A stretch of DNA of 16,353 nucleotides from Collinsella sp. (GCA_014871665.1 WGSL01000048.1:1-16353), one strand, 5' to 3'. Shown: positions 7,571-15,332, counted from the stretch's first letter. Notes: generated by a model from the letters alone, not told the origin. Numbers and translations: made by a program.

Positions 7571-7861
7571 TTAAGCGGCGACGGCCTCATAGACCGTAGC
7601 GCCCGAGAAGCTGTCATGCAGGCTCTTGCCGGCAATCCACGGCAGCTCGACGACCTCGCAGACCGTGTTGACCAACTCAGAACAGTCAGTAAAGTGGCCC
7701 TTGTCGTTGAGGGCCTCGCAATCCTGAACACGCCAATAGCCATCGGTGTGCGTGATGTAGTACTCGTGATCGTTGATCGACACGAAAGCGCGCGTCTTGG
7801 AACGCAGCAGCTTCAGAAATCCTTCGAAATCGGTCTCGACGACATCTCCAGCCTGGAACAT
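7571..7861 (-). CDS. Conserved-looking 96-aa protein, function unknown
   Basis: I do not recognise this 96-aa product. It is an acidic, soluble, single-domain protein with no signal peptide or membrane segment. The N-terminal part (MFQAGDVVETDFEGFLKLLR) leads into a probable antiparallel beta region (AFVSINDHEYYITHTDGYWRV) and then helices; cysteines at 48, 60 and 68 are too scattered for an obvious metal site. The ATG at 7861 is chosen because a perfect GGAGG lies seven bases upstream; an in-frame ATG at 7897 lacks a well-spaced RBS. Strong RBS, a dedicated terminator and normal codon use argue for a real, well-translated gene. It is transcribed away from the nitroreductase gene across a structured intergenic region. 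Confidence 0.82.
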   Translation of the reverse strand: MFQAGDVVETDFEGFLKLLRSKTRAFVSINDHEYYITHTDGYWRVQDCEALNDKGHFTDCSELVNTVCEVVELPWIAGKSLHDSFSGATVYEAVAA

Positions 7862-7880
7862 GATGTTACCTCCTGGCCCG

Positions 7881-7935
7881 GCGCCACCACGGCGCATTGA
7901 TAAACGTTGGTACTCCTTTAGTAAAACCTTTATCA
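7881..7935 (-). promoter_or_regulatory. Structured leader upstream of the 96-aa gene
   Basis: Two hairpins precede the RBS on the minus strand: GCGCC-5 nt-GGCGC (7881-7895), and a nested one with outer arms TGATAAA/TTTATCA (7898-7904 and 7929-7935), inner ACT/AGT pairing and an AAAGG apex. They could be a regulatory RNA leader or protein-binding dyads. The rest of the 294-nt intergenic region (7862-8155) holds another dyad, GGGAT/ATCCC (7987-7991, 8005-8009) around the palindrome AAACGTTT (7993-8000), and no ORF or convincing paired promoter boxes. Confidence 0.35.
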
Positions 7936-8155
7936 GAGGTTATGCGTTCGTCATTTAGGCAAGTGGTAAAAAACCGCAGGGTAGACGGGATAAAACGTTT
8001 AACCATCCCATTTGTTTGTCACATTCTGAAGGTACTTTTATGCAAACCTACTTTCCCAATTGGAATCTATCCTTTTGGCCGGGCAATTGACCGTCTATCG
8101 TTTGAGCCCGACGGGTATGAACGGGGCATCTGCAACGCCACCGCAAGGAGACACC

Positions 8156-8677
8156 ATGGAGACTATCGAAGCACTCATTCACCGCCGCAGCTGCCGCAAC
8201 TACAGCGATCGTCCCGTCGAGGCCGAAAAGCTTGCACGTATTATCGAAGCCGGCCAATATGCACCGAGCGGCATGGGCCGCCAGCCGGTGACGTTTGTCG
8301 CCGTCACCGACCCCGCGACCGTCGAGCGTCTCTCGCAGCTCAACGCGCAAGTCATGGGCAGCAACAGCGACCCCTTCTATGGCGCCAAGACCGTTGTGGT
8401 GGTGCTGGTTGACCGCAGCGTGCCCACACATCTGGAAGACGGCTCGCTCGCCATGGGCAACCTGCTCAACGCTGCCTATGCGCTGGGCGTTGATTCGTGC
8501 TGGATTCATCGCGCCCACGAGGTTTTCAATTCGCCCGAGGGCCTGGAGCTACTGGCCAGTTGGGGTCTACCCGCCGACGGCAGCCTGCGCGGTGTCGGTC
8601 ACTGCATTCTGGGCTATGCCGAGGACACGCTACCCGAGGCAAAGCCGCGCCGCGACAACGTGGTGTACGTAAAGTAA
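8156..8677 (+). CDS. Nitroreductase-family protein
   Basis: A 173-aa FMN-dependent oxidoreductase of the nitroreductase superfamily, cytosolic and probably a homodimer using NAD(P)H; the physiological acceptor cannot be told from sequence. The N-terminal FMN-phosphate motif RRSCRNYSDRPV (10-21) and the APSGMGRQP loop (37-44) are clear. The central LAMGNLLNAAYALGVDSCWI helix (98-117) and the terminal basic KPRRDNVVYVK (163-173) are typical of short ferredoxin-less members. The ATG at 8156 has AAGGAG six bases upstream; the frame is open further upstream without another RBS. It is monocistronic, divergent from the 96-aa orphan and convergent with the membrane protein gene. Nitro- or quinone reduction is a family-level guess. 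Confidence 0.88.
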   Translation: METIEALIHRRSCRNYSDRPVEAEKLARIIEAGQYAPSGMGRQPVTFVAVTDPATVERLSQLNAQVMGSNSDPFYGAKTVVVVLVDRSVPTHLEDGSLAMGNLLNAAYALGVDSCWIHRAHEVFNSPEGLELLASWGLPADGSLRGVGHCILGYAEDTLPEAKPRRDNVVYVK

Positions 8678-8682
8678 TTAGT

Positions 8683-8706
8683 TCCGCCGTTCTACCGAAC
8701 GGCGGA
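8683..8706. terminator. Hairpin between convergent genes
   Basis: Perfect 10-bp arms TCCGCCGTTC and GAACGGCGGA with a TACC loop, six nt after the nitroreductase stop and 45 nt past the stop of the convergent minus-strand gene. Neither side has a T-tract, so it may be a shared weak terminator or a 3'-end stabilising stem. Confidence 0.5.
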
Positions 8707-8750
8707 CCCGCTGAAAGGCCCCGTCCCAAATTTGCTGCCCCACTCGCAAC

Positions 8751-9326
8751 TTATCCCGCCGATGGAGTTGTTGCCGTTTCATTTGCCTGGGCCATTTCGG
8801 CGTCGTCGCCTTGCCTGTCTTCGTCCTTTTGCACATCGGCGATGGTGGAGGCCGCCGCAACGATACCGCGCTGGGGCGCGACGCTCGTCTGGGCCTGAGC
8901 GCCCTCGACAACTTCTGTACCTACATGCGCGAGCTCGGGCGATTTAAACATTGCGTCCAAGTTGGCGCCACCGCCGGCATATCCGAGCGCAGCGAGCGCG
9001 ATGACGATCACTGCAACGGCGGCCACGATCGGCACGTAGCGATGCCAGCCGGCGGGATTGAGCCCGCTGCGGCGAGCCGCCCCGCGGCTGATGTAGCCGA
9101 GCGTTCCGTCGTGCTTGAGCTTTGAGCCCACCACGCGTTTGCGGCCCCACAGCGAGGACTCTGCCTGCATTGCCAAGCGGGCGCTTGCCGAAGGATAGCC
9201 GTATTTAGTGCGCTTGAACGAGCCATCAAACCCCGAGGCGTGTTTGCCCCACGTCACCGATGTTGTGCGTCGGTTGACCGGCGCGGCACTCCGCCTTCTG
9301 CGGCTCGGTTTTGAAGTCTCAGCCAT
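8751..9326 (-). CDS. Single-pass membrane protein, function unknown
   Basis: A 191-aa protein I cannot assign to a family. It begins with a basic, disordered, presumably cytoplasmic region (1-95; RRRRSAAPVNRR at 9-20, overall rich in Arg, Lys, Ser, Gly). One hydrophobic helix follows (about 97-118, YVPIVAAVAVIVIALAALGY). The tail is 70 residues, acidic and low in complexity (DVQKDEDRQGDDAEMAQANE), presumably extracytoplasmic by the positive-inside rule. No catalytic motif is seen. The ATG at 9326 has GAGG only four bases away, so the start is moderately sure; an upstream GTG start would add 18 residues. The extended promoter at 9371-9399 starts it separately from the regulator gene upstream. 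Confidence 0.72.
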   Translation of the reverse strand: MAETSKPSRRRRSAAPVNRRTTSVTWGKHASGFDGSFKRTKYGYPSASARLAMQAESSLWGRKRVVGSKLKHDGTLGYISRGAARRSGLNPAGWHRYVPIVAAVAVIVIALAALGYAGGGANLDAMFKSPELAHVGTEVVEGAQAQTSVAPQRGIVAAASTIADVQKDEDRQGDDAEMAQANETATTPSAG

Positions 9327-9370
9327 ATGCCCTCGCACGCCGTAACCAAATCGAAACAATAACGCTTTGG

Positions 9371-9399
9371 ACTGTAGCACACGCGTCGCGTGCGGTCAC
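9371..9399 (-). promoter_or_regulatory. Extended -10 promoter for the 191-aa membrane protein
   Basis: Minus strand: GTGACC (9394-9399), 17-bp spacer, TGC plus TACAGT (-10 at 9371-9376). Both boxes match at four of six positions and the TGn extension compensates. It lies just after the regulator's stop codon (9411) and about 45 nt before the 9326 ATG. Confidence 0.45.
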
Positions 9400-9410
9400 G
9401 GGCGCCTCGC

Positions 9411-10628
9411 TCAACGGTCATCGTCCTTCAGCAAGCGCCACAGCGTTGTACGGCTTATGCCCAGCACCTCCGCCGCACGGGTTCGGTTGCCGTGGAGATG
9501 GTCTACAACCAGATGCGCGATATCTCGCTCGGTATCGGCCAGCGGTCGCAGGATATACAGGTCACTTTCAAGCGTCGGGGCGCCAAAGGTTGCGGTCTTA
9601 ATCACGTCCTCTTGGGCGAGCACTTCCTCCGCCACAGCGCGGTCCACCGTGCCCGTCCCCACCAATATATACAGTCGTTCCGAGACCTCGCGGAGCTGCA
9701 GATAGTTGCGCGGCCAGCGGTAAGCATCGAGCGTCTTCGTCGCCGCGGCAGACAGCGTGGGCGCTGCCGTCCCAAATGCATCAGCGAGATATTCCAAATA
9801 GCGCGCGACCTTCGTCGACGCGGCTCCCTGCTCGGCGATTGCCGGCGCGACGCTCACCGCACAGGCGAAGCGCTCGGTCACAAAGGCGGCTTGATCACTT
9901 TCGCCGCCGCCCGGCATGTCATTCGCCGTCAGCACCACATGGCAGCGCGTCGCCAACGCGGTGTCGGTCATCGTGGAGACCAGCTCGCGGAGGCGCTGGG
10001 GGCCAACCGCGTTCCAGCCCTCAATGCAAAGGGTCAGCCCCGTTTGGAACAGCGGCGATTCGGAGCTTTTGAGCACATGGCGCCAACCGCGATCGGTGAG
10101 TTCATCGAGCGCGACGGAAACAAAGGGCTGATCGACAAAAGGGCCATCCAGATAGAGGCGCTTGGCAATCTCGACCTGACCCGCTCCCAGCTCGCCCTCG
10201 AGCATAAGGGGCACGCCGCGCGCATAGCTCTCGGTAACCGGTACAGCCACCGAGGCCGCCCCCTCAACGATGCCGTACGCGCTCGATTCATAGCGGACCT
10301 CAACTTCGTCGGCGTTGAGCCACTCGATGCCCGCATGCGCCGCGGCACCGCGCACCTCGCGGACCACAACGACCCAAAGCCTCCCGCCCTCTTTGTCGGT
10401 GGGGCGAACGGTCAGGCTCAGGCGCGCACCCTCACGCCCCATAACCAGACGCGCGCCGTCTCCTATACGGTCGAGACGCTCAGCGACAAAAGCCGCCACA
10501 TCCCGCTCAAGCGCCGCGTCATTCATGGTCGAGATCGCGACGTCCCCACGCGCATCGATTGCCAATGCCGAGGCCCCGGCAGCAGCTAGGGCATCGGTCA
10601 AGATGTTCAGCTTGGCATTGCTATCCAT
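9411..10628 (-). CDS. Fis-type regulator with degenerate sigma-54 activator core
   Basis: A 405-aa regulator laid out like a bacterial enhancer-binding protein: an N-terminal sensor-like domain (1-120), an AAA+-like domain (about 125-335) and a C-terminal Fis helix-turn-helix (372-400, GNRTRAAEVLGISRTTLWRL). The AAA+ core is broken. The Walker A equivalent GELGAGQV (145-152) has Gln151 for the nucleotide-binding Lys; the Walker B region reads LCIEGW instead of FLDEI; and no GAFTGA loop is present. The WPRNYLQLRE segment (305-314) still matches the sensor-2 WPGNVREL motif. It therefore should not hydrolyse ATP or drive sigma-54 polymerase, and probably works as a sigma-70 repressor or activator, somewhat like TyrR. 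The ATG at 10628 follows AGGGG; the frame stays open upstream to 10829. The gene lies downstream of yeiH in the same direction but has its own promoter region. Target genes unknown. Confidence 0.8.
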   Translation of the reverse strand: MDSNAKLNILTDALAAAGASALAIDARGDVAISTMNDAALERDVAAFVAERLDRIGDGARLVMGREGARLSLTVRPTDKEGGRLWVVVVREVRGAAAHAGIEWLNADEVEVRYESSAYGIVEGAASVAVPVTESYARGVPLMLEGELGAGQVEIAKRLYLDGPFVDQPFVSVALDELTDRGWRHVLKSSESPLFQTGLTLCIEGWNAVGPQRLRELVSTMTDTALATRCHVVLTANDMPGGGESDQAAFVTERFACAVSVAPAIAEQGAASTKVARYLEYLADAFGTAAPTLSAAATKTLDAYRWPRNYLQLREVSERLYILVGTGTVDRAVAEEVLAQEDVIKTATFGAPTLESDLYILRPLADTERDIAHLVVDHLHGNRTRAAEVLGISRTTLWRLLKDDDR

Positions 10629-10664
10629 GATTTGCCCCTGTCCGCGGCGACGTGCAACCGCCGA

Positions 10665-10719
10665 CGGTCGCACGACCGAGCGTTTCAAAATTGAACGATA
10701 TTGCTCACCAAACACTATA
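10665..10719 (-). promoter_or_regulatory. Promoter and dyads upstream of the Fis-type regulator
   Basis: TATAGT (-10, 10714-10719, minus strand) matches five of six bases, with no good -35. Downstream of it, within the presumed leader, are two dyads: CGTTTCAAAATTGAACG (10681-10697, containing TTCAA-aa-TTGAA) and CGGTCG-ca-CGACCG (10665-10678). Their placement between promoter and start suits an autoregulatory operator; which protein binds is unknown. Confidence 0.4.
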
Positions 10720-10777
10720 GGGCAGAAAGCGCCGTCCTGCGAGTATAGGTGTTGCCCCGCATCGCCATCCTGGCGGG

Positions 10778-10842
10778 GCGATAAGAGCTCTTCGGGACTT
10801 ATAAACCTGCGGACAAGCCATACCCGCAAGAGCTCCTATCGC
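10778..10842. repeat. Long imperfect inverted repeat between yeiH and the regulator
   Basis: Arms 10778-10796 (GCGATAAGAGCTCTTCGGG) and 10823-10842 pair over about 19 bp with one mismatch and one bulged base, around a 26-nt loop. Beside it, 10755-10779 forms a second nested stem (GCCCCGC/GCGGGGC with inner CGCCA/TGGCG). Neither has a T-tract. The stretch 10629-10894 contains these stems and the regulator promoter but no gene. It could be a Rho-independent-like 3' end for yeiH, an RNA regulator or a dispersed repeat. Confidence 0.55.
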
Positions 10843-10894
10843 TCCACCGAAGGCTTGCGCTCACCGGCAGCCAGCACGCGAATAAGCTACTTCT

Positions 10895-11929
10895 CTACCA
10901 GATTCCCAGCACGTGCTGCATTCCCAAACTCATGCACGCAATGCCAATCCAGCAGCAAAAGCCCAACGCGATGGGCTTGCCGCCCTTTTTGACCAGCTCG
11001 ACGATATCGGTATTAAAACCAATAGCCGCCATGGCCATCACAATAAAGAACTTCGACAGCTCCTTGATGGGCGCCGTGATGGACGCGGGAAGCTGAAGCA
11101 CCGTGGTGATCACGCTCGCCAGCACAAAGAACAGCACAAACATGGGAAACGCACGTTTAAGCGAGAACGTGCTTTTGGCGTCACCGCCGGCCTTGCGTGC
11201 CAGATGCATCTGCCAGCATGCGAGGACCAGCGTGATGGGAATAATGGCCAGCGTCCTGGTGAGCTTGACCACTGTGGCGCTCTCGAGCACATTGGCGCCG
11301 GGATGCATGCTGTCCCAGGCGCTCGCCGCAGCCGTTACCGACGAGGTGTCGTTGATGGCGGTGCCGGCAAACAGGCCAAAGCCCTCGTTGGTCAGCCCGA
11401 GCATGCCGCCGAGCGTCGGAAACACGAGCGCCGCGATAACGTTAAACAGGAAGATGACCGAAATGGCCTGGGCAATCTCGCGATCGTCGGCATCGATGAC
11501 GGGCGCGGTCGCAGCGATGGCCGAACCGCCGCAAATCGACGAACCCACACCCACAAGCGTCGCGATCTTACCCGGTACGTTCATGACGCGGCAGAGCACA
11601 AAGGCGATGACAAGCGAGGTCGAGATCGTCGCCACGATAATCGGCAGCGACTGGGCGCCCTTGGACAGAATCTGGGAGAGGTTCATGCCAAAGCCAAGCA
11701 GGATAACCGCGTACTGCAAGACTTTTTTGGACGTATAGGTGACGCCGGCGGCGAGCTGTTCGCGACGCTTCCTGGGAAAGACGAGCGCCAGGACCATGCC
11801 AAAGAGGATGGCAAATACCGGACCGCCGACCACCTCAATTTGTTTGCCGAGCAACGTCGCGGGAATGGCAATGATCAGGCAGAACAAGACGCCTTTCCAG
11901 CGCTCGCGAACGATATTTGCCAGTTGCAT
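10895..11929 (-). CDS. YeiH-family putative sulfate exporter
   Basis: A 344-aa polytopic inner-membrane protein of the YeiH (UPF0324, conserved hypothetical 698) family, with about ten predicted transmembrane helices. Family signatures are present: LLGFGMNLSQIL (77-88), GVGSSICGGSAIAA (127-140), GLFAGTAINDTSSV (185-198) and KLTRT (222-226). The family is annotated as sulfate exporters, mostly from context with sulfonate/cysteine metabolism; direct transport evidence is thin. The ATG at 11929 has AAGGA seven bases upstream. It is divergent from a GntR-family regulator across about 190 bp, so that regulator is the natural candidate for its control. A TATCAT -10-like box and the palindrome TTGCGCAA (11995-12002) lie in the divergent region, without a firm promoter match. 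Confidence 0.9.
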   Translation of the reverse strand: MQLANIVRERWKGVLFCLIIAIPATLLGKQIEVVGGPVFAILFGMVLALVFPRKRREQLAAGVTYTSKKVLQYAVILLGFGMNLSQILSKGAQSLPIIVATISTSLVIAFVLCRVMNVPGKIATLVGVGSSICGGSAIAATAPVIDADDREIAQAISVIFLFNVIAALVFPTLGGMLGLTNEGFGLFAGTAINDTSSVTAAASAWDSMHPGANVLESATVVKLTRTLAIIPITLVLACWQMHLARKAGGDAKSTFSLKRAFPMFVLFFVLASVITTVLQLPASITAPIKELSKFFIVMAMAAIGFNTDIVELVKKGGKPIALGFCCWIGIACMSLGMQHVLGIW

Positions 11930-12073
11930 ATGGGATTCCTTCTTTCTATTTCACGTTTGCGACGGCTTATGATACGGCAACATTGAGCGCAGCCTTGCGC
12001 AAACACAGACTAAGATGCCGCAATAGTTCTCAGGCAACAGCCGAATTGCCCACCGCGGAGAGCTGATTCGCGG

Positions 12074-12079
12074 CATAAT
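12074..12079 (+). promoter_or_regulatory. Candidate -10 for the gntR gene
   Basis: CATAAT at 12074-12079, five of six bases of consensus, in a locally AT-rich patch of the yeiH/gntR divergent region. No convincing -35 is seen at 16-18 bp. Transcription from here would begin only a few bases before the ATG at 12093, supporting the later start at 12123. Confidence 0.35.
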
Positions 12080-12122
12080 TAACAACTGACATATGAGTTT
12101 GATAGAACAGTTGCGAGGCGCT

Positions 12123-12824
12123 ATGGAAGAATCGATGCACGTCGGCGAGCAGGAAACGAGCCTACAGGACCAGTCCTACCACACCATTCGACGCAAAATC
12201 GTCTACCTGGACTACAAGCCGGGCGAAAAGCTGGGCGTCAAGCAACTTTGCGACGACCTAGATATGGGGCGCACCCCTGTGCGCGAGGCTTTGGTTCGTT
12301 TGGCGCAGGAAGGCCTGGTGCGCACCGTGCCCCAGAGCGGTACCTACGTCTCGCCCATCAACCTCACCCTTGCCGAGAGTGCCTGTTACATCCGCGAGCA
12401 TCTGGAAAAGCAGGTGATTGTGGAGTGCTGTGCGCGCGCCACGTCGGCCGGCATCGAGCAGCTCGACCGCGCCATCGTGCTGCAGGAAAAGGCCATGGCC
12501 GAAGAGGATCGCATCGGCTTCTTTTTGAGCGACAACCTCATGCATCACATGATTTTTAGCATCGCATGTCGCAGCACCGTGTGGTCGTGGCTCGAAGAGA
12601 CCAATGCCGACCTGGAGCGCTTCCGCTGGCTGCGCGCCGCCACGCAGGTTCTCGACAATCAGGACATCGTGAACGAGCACAAGCAGATTCGCCGCGCTAT
12701 CGCCGGTCGCGACCCCATCGAAGCGAGCTTTTTGGTCAGCAAGCACCTGCATATGATGTTCCGCAACCAGACCGAGGTTCTGGACCAGTTCCCCGAGTAC
12801 TTCGAGACCAGCAAGCTCCGCTAA
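12123..12824 (+). CDS. GntR-family regulator, FCD subfamily
   Basis: A 233-aa transcription factor: winged helix about 15-78 (SYHTIRRKIVYLDYKPGEKL, then MGRTPVREALVRLAQEGLV) and an all-helical FCD ligand domain about 83-215. D137, H141, H186 and H208 fall at the Asp/His positions that bind a metal in this subfamily, whose ligands are usually carboxylic acids. I start at ATG 12123, which has GAGG four bases upstream. The ten extra codons from ATG 12093 include ATA, AGT and TTG, rare in this window, and have no RBS, so 12093 is possible but less likely. It is transcribed away from yeiH, a classic arrangement for a local regulator. The stop codon is overlapped by the arm of repeat copy B. Confidence 0.88.
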   Translation: MEESMHVGEQETSLQDQSYHTIRRKIVYLDYKPGEKLGVKQLCDDLDMGRTPVREALVRLAQEGLVRTVPQSGTYVSPINLTLAESACYIREHLEKQVIVECCARATSAGIEQLDRAIVLQEKAMAEEDRIGFFLSDNLMHHMIFSIACRSTVWSWLEETNADLERFRWLRAATQVLDNQDIVNEHKQIRRAIAGRDPIEASFLVSKHLHMMFRNQTEVLDQFPEYFETSKLR

Positions 12825-12872
12825 CCTGCCAAATAGGGACAGGTTCATTTTGGCAGGTTTTATCTGGGCAAA
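12823..12872 (+). repeat. GGGACAG-core hairpin, copy B
   Basis: Eleven-bp perfect arms AACCTGCCAAA (12823-12833) and TTTGGCAGGTT (12849-12859) around TAGGGACAGGTTCAT. The left arm includes the last two bases of the gntR stop codon. With its right flank (to 12872) it is an inverted copy of 15217-15266, matching at 47 of 50 positions. Because the arm runs into TTTTAT it may also terminate gntR. CAGGTT occurs in the loop as well as the arm, allowing an alternative shorter stem. Confidence 0.75.
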
Positions 12873-12913
12873 TGAAACAAGGCCCGGCTCCGCTGCAACG
12901 GAGCCGGGCCTTG
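12871..12913 (-). terminator. Intrinsic terminator of glmS
   Basis: Perfect 15-bp arms (12878-12892 and 12899-12913) with a CTGCAA loop, followed on the minus strand by TTTCATTTG. It lies 23 nt beyond the glmS stop. Confidence 0.87.
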
Positions 12914-12935
12914 GTCGCCAGAATGGCGGAACCAA

Positions 12936-14783
<1,848 letters not shown>

Positions 14784-14857
14784 AGGATAAATCCCTTCGT
14801 TCGCGTGACTGCAAGACGTCCACGCACGGGAGGCGCTGAGACGTATAACGTTCGAGT

Positions 14858-14918
14858 ATTGTACTCACGCAAGCGCAAGCTGATATACCAGAAGTGGTAT
14901 CTCAACTTAGATACCACT
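14858..14918 (-). promoter_or_regulatory. glmS promoter with NagR/DasR-like operator cluster
   Basis: A TACAAT -10 (14858-14863, minus strand) has a weak -35 (ATATCA) at 17 bp. Upstream of it lie a perfect 10-bp dyad AGTGGTATCT-caactt-AGATACCACT (14893-14918) and an adjacent half-overlapping dyad ATACCA-gaag-TGGTAT (14885-14900). TGGTnT/AnACCA is the half-site of HutC-type GntR repressors such as NagR and DasR, and NagR is known to control glmS in streptococci. The half-sites here are more widely spaced than a standard dre site, so the call is inferred. Confidence 0.55.
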
Positions 14919-14933
14919 CGATGCACACATGCC

Positions 14934-14974
14934 CAAACCACCACAATGGGGACAGGCACCTTTGTGGTGGTTTG
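14934..14974 (+). repeat. GGGACAG-core hairpin, copy C
   Basis: Perfect 13-bp arms CAAACCACCACAA (14934-14946) and TTGTGGTGGTTTG (14962-14974) around a 15-nt loop containing GGGGACAGGCACC. It is an inverted partner of 15163-15200 (34 of 38 positions) and forms the outer left end of a nested dyad. Confidence 0.75.
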
Positions 14975-15005
14975 AACCGAGGCGGCGCTCTGTCCCGGCG
15001 AAAGA

Positions 15006-15060
15006 TCTCGATCTGTAACATCTGGGGCTCCGGAAGCCGGCTTGGTGTTACAGATCGAGA
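15006..15060 (+). repeat. TCTCGATCTGTAACA hairpin 1
   Basis: Perfect 15-bp arms 15006-15020 and 15046-15060 around a 25-nt loop (TCTGG...AAGCCGGCT...). The loop sequence resembles the reverse complement of the loop in hairpin 2, so the two are inverted copies of one element. Confidence 0.75.
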
Positions 15061-15084
15061 CATTACGGTTCGGCCCCAGCACTA

Positions 15085-15143
15085 TGTCTCGATCTGTAAC
15101 AGGTAGAGCCGGTTTTGCCGTCCAGATGTTACAGATCGAGACA
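15085..15143 (-). repeat. TCTCGATCTGTAACA hairpin 2 (inverted)
   Basis: Perfect 17-bp arms TGTCTCGATCTGTAACA (15085-15101) and its complement (15127-15143) around a 25-nt loop. Read on the minus strand its loop is TCTGG...AAACCGGCT..., matching hairpin 1. Its left arm can also pair with the right arm of hairpin 1 over 18 bp (15046-15063 with 15084-15101). Confidence 0.75.
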
Positions 15144-15162
15144 ATTGAAGGTCCGGGCAGCT

Positions 15163-15202
15163 CAAACCACCACAAAGGCGCCTGTCCCCTTCGTGGCGGT
15201 CG
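15163..15202 (-). repeat. GGGACAG-core hairpin, copy D
   Basis: Arms ACCACCAC/GTGGCGGT, extended by AAGG/CCTT-type pairs with two mismatches, around a loop reading GGGGACAGGCGCC on the minus strand. It is the inverted partner of copy C and closes the nested dyad on the right. Confidence 0.65.
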
Positions 15203-15216
15203 CGCTGGCAACGGCG

Positions 15217-15266
15217 TTTGCCCAGATAAAACCCGCCAAAATAAACCTGTCCCTAATTGGCAGGTT
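15217..15266 (-). repeat. GGGACAG-core hairpin, copy E
   Basis: Inverted copy of 12823-12872 (47 of 50). The stem AAAACCCGCCAA (15228-15239) with TTGGCAGGTTTT (15257-15268) has one mismatch that becomes G-U on the minus strand. Its right arm runs into the -35 box of the downstream lacI-type gene. Confidence 0.72.
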
Positions 15267-15297
15267 TTGACACCTCAGAGGCGGGCGATGCTACAAT
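15267..15297 (+). promoter_or_regulatory. Promoter of the lacI-type gene
   Basis: Consensus -35 TTGACA (15267-15272) and TACAAT -10 (15292-15297) preceded by TG one base away (extended -10). The 19-bp spacer is long. The predicted leader is about 30 nt. The -35 abuts, by two bases overlaps, the arm of repeat copy E. Confidence 0.65.
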
Positions 15298-15332
15298 CTG
15301 GCTTGTACTTGAAACGCATCAAAGGGGCCGCT

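Noticed and set aside
8087..8121. Promoter TTGACC ... TATGAA before the nitroreductase
   Set aside because: Spacing of 23 bp is too long and no better -10 is present at 16-19 bp.
14784..14863. glmS ribozyme or riboswitch in the glmS leader
   Set aside because: The leader from the predicted start is about 75 nt and lacks room for the conserved ribozyme core.
15006..15143. CRISPR-like array
   Set aside because: Only four copies, alternating in orientation, with unequal loops and no cas genes; these are paired hairpins.
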